The notes under the pieces were generated by a model. That model did not search any database and had not been told where the DNA came from. It worked only from the letters and a program-made list of their open reading frames with translations. The translations under genes and the position numbers were made by a program. Shown piece after piece: positions 53,368-61,146 of a stretch of 64,000 nucleotides of DNA. The DNA comes from Flavobacterium quisquiliarum (GTDB taxonomy: Bacteria > Bacteroidota > Bacteroidia > Flavobacteriales > Flavobacteriaceae), in assembly GCF_019308285.1 (NCBI RefSeq), contig NZ_WWEM01000020.1, positions 62,001 through 126,000 of the forward strand, given 5' to 3'. How positions within the stretch are numbered: position 1 is the first letter of the stretch; each line of letters starts with the position of its first letter.

Positions 53368-53436
53368 CATTCGTCCCGTAGGGACGTCTGATGTCATTTT
53401 TGTTATGATCAATCAAACGCTCCTACGGAACGAAAT
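53368..53436. repeat. Intergenic repeat between convergent genes
   Basis: CATTCGTCCCGTAGGGACG at the left and CTCCTACGGAACGAAAT at the right form an imperfect inverted pair. A related CCGTAGGAA core is at about 63894-63906. Confidence 0.55.
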
Positions 53437-53446
53437 TAACAGAATG

Positions 53447-54433
53447 TTATTTTACAGAATAGAGAGAACCATTCTTTATGGTTTTCTTATTTAACTTTCC
53501 TTTGCTGTATAATTCTTCCAGAATAATTATAGCATCCTTAACAGAAATATCTTGAATAACCGCATATTCTTTTGGTGCTAAAGTGGGATAAACTTCGAAA
53601 ATGGATAAGGTATTTTTAGCAACGATTTTTTCTTTTTTACTTTCAGGATATAACGCTAACAAAGCATTTTCATAAGCGGAATAAGGTTTAGAACCATAAA
53701 CGGTTAATTGATTATTATTTCCATCAGAAAAAAACAATGTTGGAAATCCTCTGACACCAAGTGATTTTCCAAGTCTCAAATCTTCTTCAAAAAGTTTTTT
53801 GGCATCTCCATCATAATCTTTTTTTAGTTTTTCAGGATCAAGACCTGCAAGTTTTCCTGCCTCGACTATGTTTTCCCATTTGGCAATATTCTTTTTCTCC
53901 AAATATAATTTTTCACGAAGAATTCGCATAAATTTTACTGCTTTTTCCTTACTCTGAATTTGTGCCGCTTTCATAGCGATACAAGAGGGATAAGAAGAAT
54001 CTAATGGGTCTTCCAACCAAACATCGCCATCAATTGGCATTTCGTAATACAAACTTGCTTCGTCCCAATGATGTGCAACGTCAGACGGTTTGCTGATTCC
54101 TCCGCTGTTATAATTCCAATCGGGTAATAATCCGCCCATTCTGTAATCGATTTCGAAATCATCTCCGTATTCTAGTTTTAGTTTTCGTAGTTGAGGTTCA
54201 ATTCCCCAGCAGGAAGAACAGATAGGGTCGGTATAGTAGATTATTTTTACAGGTTTATTTTCAGATTTAATAGCAATATTTTCATTGGATGTTTCGCCAA
54301 CAGGCATTTCACAGGTTCCGCTCACAGGATCACATAAAAGCGGATTTGTTTTGTTTTCGTTCATTTTAGAATGCGTTTGTGATTGACAGCTTGTACTGAA
54401 AATCAAGATTAAGAATAGCGAAAGTACTTTCAT
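53447..54433 (-). CDS. DsbA-family thioredoxin-like lipoprotein
   Basis: The 328-residue protein has a lipoprotein signal (lipobox STSC, Cys16) and a thioredoxin-fold domain with the redox motif CSSC (Cys72, Cys75) in TDPICSSCWG. The cis-Pro loop is GVRGFPTLFF, with an inserted helical domain between. It resembles DSBA-like oxidoreductases of the FrnE type but is membrane-anchored, facing the periplasm or outer surface. It interrupts the immunity array on the opposite strand, so it is probably an unrelated housekeeping gene. Confidence 0.88.
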   Translation of the reverse strand: MKVLSLFLILIFSTSCQSQTHSKMNENKTNPLLCDPVSGTCEMPVGETSNENIAIKSENKPVKIIYYTDPICSSCWGIEPQLRKLKLEYGDDFEIDYRMGGLLPDWNYNSGGISKPSDVAHHWDEASLYYEMPIDGDVWLEDPLDSSYPSCIAMKAAQIQSKEKAVKFMRILREKLYLEKKNIAKWENIVEAGKLAGLDPEKLKKDYDGDAKKLFEEDLRLGKSLGVRGFPTLFFSDGNNNQLTVYGSKPYSAYENALLALYPESKKEKIVAKNTLSIFEVYPTLAPKEYAVIQDISVKDAIIILEELYSKGKLNKKTIKNGSLYSVK

Positions 54434-54660
54434 ATAATTGTTTTAAATTTTCGCCTGGGTTTAAAAAATTAACTTCAAACAAAGTTCGTCAGTAATTAGT
54501 CACAAGTCAATTAGTCAAAAAAAAGTGACTAGAAAAAAGAGTTTCAATTTTAAGGAATTGTCATTTTTTTCTAAAAATCAGGTTTAGGAATCATAAAGTA
54601 ATTGCAATCTTACAAAGAATTACGTATTTTCACATTTCAATAAAATTTTACAAAGCCAAA

Positions 54661-55359
54661 ATGAATTATATTCAAAAGATTAAACGCCTTTATAACTTGT
54701 CTGAAAATGAAAACTACGGATTTTCAGAAGCCGAAATTCTTGAACTTGAAAAGGATTTAGAAATTACTCTTCCCATAAAACTTAAAGAATATTATCTTGA
54801 ATTGGGAAAAGAAGAAAATCTCAATTATGTCTACAACCGATTACTGAAACCTGAAGAAGTTGCTTTTTCTGAAGACGATTTTCTGGTTATTTATGAAGAA
54901 AACCAAAATGTCGCTATCTGGGGTATCAAAAATGATGATTTAAAACTGGACAATCCGCCGGTTTACGGAAATTATGATACAATCGAAAGATCGGAATGGG
55001 AAATTGAAACACAAACCACAGAGGACTTCTTTTTATTTATGGGAGTTTATAATGGAACTTTAGGCGGTTTACAATACAATGGAAACTATATTGGCGATAT
55101 AGATTCTGCTATAGTAAAACAGGTAGAAGAAAATTGGACATTTGTACCTGAAATCAGCAGAGACAATCAAAAAGTATATACAGACAATTTTTATGATATA
55201 ATTAGTTTGTCTTTTGATAAGAACAATAATTGCACTGCTTCTTTTATTGGGAGCAGTAATCAAGAGCGTTTTGATGCTATTTTAGATATAATAGATATTG
55301 ACTGGTCTTATTTGTCGTATGATGATGAGGATTATGATGAAGAAGATGAAAACGAATAA
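54661..55359 (+). CDS. SMI1/KNR4 (SUKH)-family protein, probable immunity protein
   Basis: The 232-residue protein has the SUKH pattern EILELEKDLEITLPIKLKEY then LGKEENLNYV, and a later YEENQNVAIWGIKNDD with the Trp-containing strand typical of the family. It ends in a very acidic tail. It opens a tightly packed + strand operon of ten genes; the next gene starts 2 bases later. The likely role is binding and blocking a toxin. Confidence 0.82.
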   Translation: MNYIQKIKRLYNLSENENYGFSEAEILELEKDLEITLPIKLKEYYLELGKEENLNYVYNRLLKPEEVAFSEDDFLVIYEENQNVAIWGIKNDDLKLDNPPVYGNYDTIERSEWEIETQTTEDFFLFMGVYNGTLGGLQYNGNYIGDIDSAIVKQVEENWTFVPEISRDNQKVYTDNFYDIISLSFDKNNNCTASFIGSSNQERFDAILDIIDIDWSYLSYDDEDYDEEDENE

Positions 55360-55361
55360 AT

Positions 55362-56027
55362 ATGTGGTTCAGTAAATTTACTTTTTTCGATAAACAAGCA
55401 GGTTTAACTGAATCGGTTTCAGAAGATTTTTTTAGCAAACCATTTTCACAAGAAGAGTTTGGAAATTTTCCTGATATACAGAGTTTGTATCCAAATGGTA
55501 AGAAGGCTGAATATTTTCCTATTCCGAAACAACTTAGACTTCCTGAGGAATATGTTGAACTTTTACAGCATTCAAACGGAGGCGGAATAATAAACGGCGA
55601 ACGTGAGTTTGGTTTTTTCTCACTTGAAGAAATTCGGCAGAGGTATATAAATTATGGATTTCCAATTTGGGCGCCGGCATTTCTTCCGATTGCTTTTAAC
55701 GGCGGAGGAAAATTTTATGCGTATGATCTTAGAAAAGATAATGAATTCCCAATAATTTTGGTTCCGGCCGGAAATCTGGGGTATGATGATGACTGCTGGG
55801 TATTTTTAGGCAATACACTCGTAGAAGTTTTGAGTAAAACCACCAATGTAGAAGATGAACTGGATGTACTTTATCCTGAAAAAGAATTAGCTGAAAAAGA
55901 CAGTAAATCCAGAAAACTTTATCTTGAATTGAAAGATTTAGAGGAAAAGAAAGTCAACGGAAAAGTTGATTTAAAAAACTATCTGCTTACTAAAAAACGA
56001 ATTGAGGCCGAGCTAAGAAAATTATAA
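55362..56027 (+). CDS. SMI1/KNR4 (SUKH)-family protein, probable immunity protein
   Basis: The 221-residue protein has LRLPEEYVELLQHSNGGGII then GEREFGFFSLEEI, a clear SUKH core (residues about 60-95). PIAFNGGGKFYAYDLR and GNLGYDDDCWVF follow. The last 45 residues form a probable coiled coil (LEKKVNGK...). It lies 2 bases after the previous SUKH gene, so the two are cotranscribed. The partner toxin is not visible. Confidence 0.82.
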   Translation: MWFSKFTFFDKQAGLTESVSEDFFSKPFSQEEFGNFPDIQSLYPNGKKAEYFPIPKQLRLPEEYVELLQHSNGGGIINGEREFGFFSLEEIRQRYINYGFPIWAPAFLPIAFNGGGKFYAYDLRKDNEFPIILVPAGNLGYDDDCWVFLGNTLVEVLSKTTNVEDELDVLYPEKELAEKDSKSRKLYLELKDLEEKKVNGKVDLKNYLLTKKRIEAELRKL

Positions 56028-56042
56028 TAAAACTTGAGGGAA

Positions 56043-56852
56043 ATGGATAATAATATAATCTGGAAAAAAGTAAGAGAGGCAGTTCTGGCTAAATTTGGTA
56101 ATTCTGGCACAAGAGAAGATGAGGAACCTTATTATTCTTTAGACGGAAAAAGTATTTTGTATAATGGTTACGAAGTTAAAAATGCCGATTTTGAAAGTTT
56201 TACTTATTGCTTTCGTTTTGCTAAAGATAAAAATAACTGCTACAGAACAAATACGAAATACAAGGAAGCAGATCCTGAGACTTTTGAAGTTCTAAATTAT
56301 CATTTTGCTAAAGACAAAAATCATATTTATTCTATTAATGGAATCGTAAAGAATGTGGATTACGAATCTTTCGAAGTGTTGGATAACGGCTATAAAACGG
56401 ATAAAGAAGGAAAAAAAGTTTCAGGTCTCTCTTTCAGCAGCGATAAATCAGGAGTTTGGTGGATGGACTATTATTCTTTAAAACCTACTTTGATAAAAGG
56501 AACCAATAAAGATACTTTTCAACGAATAGATGATTCTTATTCCAAAGACGATAAATATGTTTATTACGCAGGAACACGTTTGCCAAAAGCAAATCCTTTA
56601 ACGTGGAAAAGATTAAATGAAGAAACCTATTTTTCTCAGGATGAAGACAAGTTCTATTTCGGACAGGAATTATTAAAAGATGCCGACCCAGATACATTTG
56701 AAATTGTAGCATTACCTGAAGCTTTAGGAATAAAACCTTATGCAAAAGATAAAAACGTGGCATACATCTGTCATAATATCGTTTCGCATAAAGAGTTGCA
56801 AGAAACCATCAAAGAAGAATTGAAATTTGTTGAGGAACTGAAAAAAGGATAA
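56043..56852 (+). CDS. DKNYY-repeat protein
   Basis: The 269-residue protein (ATG at 56043; an upstream TTG would add 3 residues) contains about five repeats of the form FAKDKNxxY...ADPETFEVL. These match the DKNYY family. The repeats probably build a beta-solenoid or propeller-like scaffold. Family members are common next to immunity genes of polymorphic toxins, although a direct immunity function is not shown. A second DKNYY gene lies at 59111 in the same operon. Confidence 0.8.
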   Translation: MDNNIIWKKVREAVLAKFGNSGTREDEEPYYSLDGKSILYNGYEVKNADFESFTYCFRFAKDKNNCYRTNTKYKEADPETFEVLNYHFAKDKNHIYSINGIVKNVDYESFEVLDNGYKTDKEGKKVSGLSFSSDKSGVWWMDYYSLKPTLIKGTNKDTFQRIDDSYSKDDKYVYYAGTRLPKANPLTWKRLNEETYFSQDEDKFYFGQELLKDADPDTFEIVALPEALGIKPYAKDKNVAYICHNIVSHKELQETIKEELKFVEELKKG

Positions 56853-56855
56853 AAC

Positions 56856-57386
56856 ATGCTGAAAATATTGTCTGTAAAGGAAATCGGAATCGATCTTTTA
56901 TCAAATAAACAATCGATTAGAAATTTTCCAAAATTGGTTTCTTTTCCCTTTGCTGAATTATATAGAGATATTGTGACTCAGATCAAAACCGTTGAAATTT
57001 CATCAGAATGTATTTTGTTTGACAGTGTTGAAGCATACAATGAAACAAAAGAGTTTTCAAATCCCGATTACTGGTCTGAAAATACAAAAGAAAGAATAGA
57101 AAACTTCTGGTTTTTTGCCCAAAACGGACAAGGAGATTATTGGCTGTTTGATGCTAAACAAAAAGTCTATTTCTACGATCACAATCAGGAAAAAATGTGT
57201 ACTCAAAACTTTACTGATTTAGGATTGAATTTTGAGAAATGGCTTCAGTTCGCTTATCTAAATAAACAGTTGGATGAAATCTACGAAACAGAAGGTGAAA
57301 TTAGCGAGGAATTAAAAGCAGAATACAAACAAAGATTAGAAGAAATTAGTGGTCTTTTATTGGAAAAGCATCCTTTTGAAATTTAA
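56856..57386 (+). CDS. Possible SUKH-like immunity protein
   Basis: The 176-residue protein contains NFWFFAQNGQGDYWLFDAKQ, a pattern common in SUKH-type immunity proteins (an open strand with Gln-Asn-Gly-Gln-Gly before Asp-Tyr-Trp). The end is a charged helix. The start of the typical SUKH core is less clear, so the family call is tentative. It sits 3 bases after the DKNYY gene. Confidence 0.6.
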   Translation: MLKILSVKEIGIDLLSNKQSIRNFPKLVSFPFAELYRDIVTQIKTVEISSECILFDSVEAYNETKEFSNPDYWSENTKERIENFWFFAQNGQGDYWLFDAKQKVYFYDHNQEKMCTQNFTDLGLNFEKWLQFAYLNKQLDEIYETEGEISEELKAEYKQRLEEISGLLLEKHPFEI

Positions 57387-57437
57387 AAATTAATTAAAAA
57401 GGTTCCGCAAAGAGGAACTTATAAACTCATAGTTAAA

Positions 57438-58160
57438 ATGAAAAACGAAACATTTGACATCATAGAATTACGTCCAGCAACAAAACATTATTATGGAGAG
57501 AGTGTAGAAGTAGCAGAGATTTTACTTGAAGATGGATTATTGGTAAAAGCAAGTACAATTGACATTCCGCTGGGACATTCCCGTTATGGAGGACCAATTG
57601 CAGATCTTCCAAAAGATTTTCCATATCCAGATGATTTGCGTTTTGCAGGTCAGTTGGATTTAAAACAAATTGCTCCACATGATAAATAGGGGCTTTTACC
57701 TAAAACCGGACATTTATTCTTTTTTGCCGATATTATGGAAGACAAAGGACTTGTAGCTTATGCTGATATTGATAACAGCGAATTGGAGAGAGTGGTAAAA
57801 GATCATGACGATAATTTTTTTGAAGGTGTTTTAATCAAAGAAGCTTTTGCTAATACCGAAAAATTGACAAGCCGTTATCGTCAGCCTGAATACGAAGATG
57901 AAGAAGAATATACTAACGATGAAGGTGTATTATGGGATTATTTTGTAGGAAGCGAAACTTCTAAAATATTCGGAATCTTTACACATTGCCAGTGGCAGGA
58001 AGAAGAAATATTAGAAGTTGTCAATTCAGATAAAGTAGTGCTTCTGCAGATTGGAGAAAACGGTTTTAATGACGAAGGTGTTTTCAGCGTTTTAATTGAT
58101 AAAAATGATTTGAAGAATCTGAATTTTAGTAACTGTGAATTTCATTGGGGACAATCGTAA
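57438..58160 (+). pseudogene. DUF1963 protein interrupted by an in-frame TAG
   Basis: The 57438-57686 and 57690-58160 segments are in the same frame and would give one 240-residue DUF1963 protein. A TAG at 57687-57689 splits LDLKQIAPHDK from GLLPKTGHLFFFADI. The intact DUF1963 domain of the gene at 61147 aligns across this point (AQINCASIANLQDYLPRTGM...), and GAG or AAG to TAG would be a single change. It is therefore a pseudogene, a read-through case or a base error. The downstream ATG at 57735 could restart a fragment, but it would lack the domain's N-terminal strands. Confidence 0.75.
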
Positions 58161-58167
58161 AGTAAGA

Positions 58168-59097
58168 ATGAAAAAACAAAATTTAATAATTGTGATCTTG
58201 TTATTTTTTTCAGGTGTTTATTTACACGCTCAAAAAAATAAAGATCAAACAGAAAAAGGAATGTTATTTACTTTAAAATACGAACATCAGGATTGCTCGT
58301 ACGAGATACTGGTTAACGATGTACCTGTAGTGAACTTTTTTGGTTTAGGCGGTGGGTTTTCTTTAAAAAAGGAAATTAATCAATATATTTTAAAGCCGGG
58401 AAAGCAGGATATTACAATCAGGATTTATCCACAAAAGAAAACTGAAGATTCCTTTGAAGATTTAATAAGCGAATCGGCTAAAGTAAAGATTGTTATAAAG
58501 AAAAATAAAGAACCATTATCTATGCTGGATGTAGCAGAAGCAAGAGAAAAAGGAATACAAACCGAATGGGATGTTTTAAGTTTTGAAACTCCAGCAATAG
58601 AAAAGAATGTTCCTTATATCGAATTTAAAACCTCTTTTAATGTATTAGATAAAGATATCACATGGAAAATTAAAGGCTGGAGTGAAAGCAGAGATTTAAG
58701 AAATGACCCTGATTTAAGAAAACAGGTGGATGCTTTTTACGAGAATTTTAAAAGTATTTTGGCATCAAAAAAACAACAGGAATATCTCAAGTTATTAAAA
58801 ACAAGCATTCATGAAGAAGCAGAATCGAAACCTTGGTTTGGAGCAGATTTAGAAAAAGATTTATCAAACGAAATGCTCCAGTATGCAAATGAAGAACGAA
58901 ATTTTATTTATCCTTGTGAAAATGCTGAAATGAAGTTTTATGGAAACGGAAAAATTGTAACCTTGATTTGCAAAGATAGTACCACTTATGGTTATTCTCC
59001 ATTGATTTCAAAGACTGCAAAAAATGTAATGCCTAAAGTGCATGTATTTTATCTGCATAAACCCAAAGGCTCAAACGAACTGGAAATAATCAGATAG
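58168..59097 (+). CDS. Secreted hypothetical protein in the immunity operon
   Basis: The start at 58168 gives a signal peptide (MKKQNLIIVILLFFSGVYLH, ending AQ) and a 309-residue protein. Earlier in-frame codons overlap the previous gene. After the signal, a beta-rich region contains YEHQDCSYEILVNDVPVVN and ILKPGKQDITIRIYP, suggesting an Ig-like or jelly-roll fold. A charged helical region and a compact C-terminal domain follow. It is unusual in being exported from an operon of cytoplasmic immunity-type proteins. I do not recognise a named family. Confidence 0.65.
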   Translation: MKKQNLIIVILLFFSGVYLHAQKNKDQTEKGMLFTLKYEHQDCSYEILVNDVPVVNFFGLGGGFSLKKEINQYILKPGKQDITIRIYPQKKTEDSFEDLISESAKVKIVIKKNKEPLSMLDVAEAREKGIQTEWDVLSFETPAIEKNVPYIEFKTSFNVLDKDITWKIKGWSESRDLRNDPDLRKQVDAFYENFKSILASKKQQEYLKLLKTSIHEEAESKPWFGADLEKDLSNEMLQYANEERNFIYPCENAEMKFYGNGKIVTLICKDSTTYGYSPLISKTAKNVMPKVHVFYLHKPKGSNELEIIR

Positions 59098-59110
59098 AAA
59101 AAAAATCAAA

Positions 59111-59863
59111 ATGATAAAAGATTTAGGACACGGTTATAAAATTATAGACAATAAATTTATTCTTTGTTATGACAGTGAAGTGTTTAAAAAGTTTTATAAA
59201 ACAATTGACTTTGAGACTTTTGTAATAGTTGCCACTAACGCAGAATTTGATAATGATGGTTTTGCTTCTACAATCTATTTTGCAGATAAAAATCACGTTT
59301 ATATCCAAAGTGCTTTTACCGCTTTTTCAATTATAGAAGATGCAAAACCAGATGATTTTAAAGTAATAGACATTCAAAAAGGATATACTTTCTCCAACGG
59401 AAACCATTATCGCCACGATGATAAAATGCCTTTTGATCTTAGTAAAGCAAAACATCTAAATGATTATCATATTCAGGTTGAAGATCAACTGTATTTTGGA
59501 GATGTAAAACGAATTGAAAATGTCGATTCGGAATCTTTTACAATTCCACATCCTGAATTAATCGAAAATCTGGCAATGGATAAAAATCATGTTTTCTTTA
59601 AAGGAGAGATAATTCCGGAAGCAGATCCAAAGACATTTAAAATTCTGGAAGGCTGTTTAGATGGAATTTATTATCTGGAATGCGACAACGCTTTTTATGC
59701 TAAAGACAACAAACAGGCTTATTTTATCAGAACAACAAGTAGTGAAGTGAAAGTGATAAAATCCAAAAGCCTGAATGATTTTCACTTTAAAGTGATCAAC
59801 GAAAGAGGATATGCTTTTGATAAAGAATACAGTTATTATATGGGAAAAAGAACCAAACTCTAA
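59111..59863 (+). CDS. DKNYY-repeat protein
   Basis: The 250-residue protein has several degenerate repeats including FADKNHVYIQ, MDKNHVFFKGEIIPEADPKT and YAKDNKQAYFI, matching DKNYY-family units. It is a second, diverged copy of the protein type encoded at 56043. No signal peptide is present. It starts 13 bases after the secreted hypothetical gene and ends 4 bases before the next. Confidence 0.78.
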   Translation: MIKDLGHGYKIIDNKFILCYDSEVFKKFYKTIDFETFVIVATNAEFDNDGFASTIYFADKNHVYIQSAFTAFSIIEDAKPDDFKVIDIQKGYTFSNGNHYRHDDKMPFDLSKAKHLNDYHIQVEDQLYFGDVKRIENVDSESFTIPHPELIENLAMDKNHVFFKGEIIPEADPKTFKILEGCLDGIYYLECDNAFYAKDNKQAYFIRTTSSEVKVIKSKSLNDFHFKVINERGYAFDKEYSYYMGKRTKL

Positions 59864-59867
59864 AATT

Positions 59868-60461
59868 ATGGCATTATATAAATTTGATGAAGTTTTAAAT
59901 GATCTAATGGATTATTTTATTCTGGGCGATCCCGATTATTTACTTCAATACAAGATAGAGAATAACCTTCCCGATGATTTGCTGACAGAATTCACAACAG
60001 AAGAAACTGGAGATCAGGTTGTAGAAGAAGGTGTAATGGTACCCATGATAGGAATTGAAAATTATCCTTATACCGTTTATTTTAATTTATCAGATGAAAC
60101 GTCAGAGTTGTTGAAACAAGGAAATGAAGTGCAGCATCAGCGTGATGGATATTGTTTGAAGGTAGTGAATGGCAGAATCTATCTTTATACAATTCCCTAT
60201 TTAAGAGATTTTACAGAAACCAAATTAGGATTATTAAAGAAATATAAACACGCAACAATAGAATTACCAAACGGCTGGTATTCGGTAGCCATTTTGGCGG
60301 GATTGACCAAACAACTTTTAAAAGTAGAAACAGCTTCAGGAGAAATAGAAGAGTTTGAAAGTATGGAACCTACTTTTGAATTTGTTTTAAAACCTACTGT
60401 CGAAAAACCAGATTTTATGGCTGATTTTACTTATCCTTTTAAAGTAGAGATACGTGAATAG
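59868..60461 (+). CDS. Hypothetical protein of the immunity operon
   Basis: The start at 59868 (MALYKFDEVLNDLMDYFILG) fits the spacing; an earlier in-frame start would overlap the DKNYY gene. The 197-residue protein is acidic at its N-terminus, then beta-rich (YPYTVYFNLSDETSELL, YCLKVVNGRIYLYTIPYLR) with PNGWYSVAILAG. I do not recognise a family. It overlaps the next gene by 8 bases. Its setting suggests an immunity protein, but nothing in the sequence proves it. Confidence 0.6.
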   Translation: MALYKFDEVLNDLMDYFILGDPDYLLQYKIENNLPDDLLTEFTTEETGDQVVEEGVMVPMIGIENYPYTVYFNLSDETSELLKQGNEVQHQRDGYCLKVVNGRIYLYTIPYLRDFTETKLGLLKKYKHATIELPNGWYSVAILAGLTKQLLKVETASGEIEEFESMEPTFEFVLKPTVEKPDFMADFTYPFKVEIRE

Positions 60462-61104
60462 AAAAATTCAACTAGAAGAAATCAGTAATAACACTTTTTT
60501 CTGGAAATTTTATTTCTGCTGGTCAAGAGGTTGTGATCATGAAAAAGAAATAAACATTGATGAGGCTCTGGAAGTGTTAGAAATAGATGAAACTAAATCG
60601 TACGAATGGGAAAGATCATTTTTGAATGAAGAAGATATAGAAGAAAATCCAAGATATATTGCAGAAAAACTGACTGACGATTTAAATTACGCAATTGAAT
60701 TTCAGGAATATGAAATCAACTTTTTTCTGAATGATATTTATATTGGAAATCTGGGCGGACATTTCGAAGCCTGGTTTTTTACATTAGAGGAATTATTAGC
60801 TTTTGAAAAATATCCTGAATTATTTCTCCTTTTTCTACCAATGACAGGAATTGTTGAAAATGAAAGATTGGTTTTAAAACCGTTTATAATAAAGCATTTA
60901 AATTCAATTCCAAAATTCGAAACGCATTCTGAATATATTGCCAATTGTATTTTAAACGGTTTGGCGATGGAATCTGGATTTTCAGAAAAAGAAGGAGTTG
61001 GCATAACCAATAATCAAAATCATAGTGTAAGGAATATAGCAACATATCCACGTTATAAAGAGAACGTTGAAGAATTAAATAAACTTCTGATTAAGCTAAA
61101 ATAG
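60454..61104 (+). CDS. Possible immunity protein (Imm19-like, tentative)
   Basis: The GTG at 60454 overlaps the previous stop by 8 bases and gives 216 residues. The middle contains LNDIYIGNLGGHFEAWFFTL, a pattern I associate loosely with immunity protein family 19; this rests on memory only. The C-terminal half is helical and contains ILNGLAMESGFSEKEGVG. No signal peptide is present. It is the last gene before the large LRR protein. Confidence 0.55.
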   Translation: MNRKIQLEEISNNTFFWKFYFCWSRGCDHEKEINIDEALEVLEIDETKSYEWERSFLNEEDIEENPRYIAEKLTDDLNYAIEFQEYEINFFLNDIYIGNLGGHFEAWFFTLEELLAFEKYPELFLLFLPMTGIVENERLVLKPFIIKHLNSIPKFETHSEYIANCILNGLAMESGFSEKEGVGITNNQNHSVRNIATYPRYKENVEELNKLLIKLK

Positions 61105-61146
61105 CTGACTTCAAATAGTATTAATATAAGCCAAATAATCTTTTTT

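Noticed and set aside
53447..54433. DsbA-like gene as part of the immunity system
   Set aside because: It is on the opposite strand, has its own lipoprotein signal and a normal redox motif, and shows no link to toxins. Chance placement is more likely.
57735..58160. Separate 141-residue gene downstream of the TAG
   Set aside because: It is the C-terminal half of the same DUF1963 domain in the same frame and lacks the N-terminal strands, so a split gene is the simpler reading.
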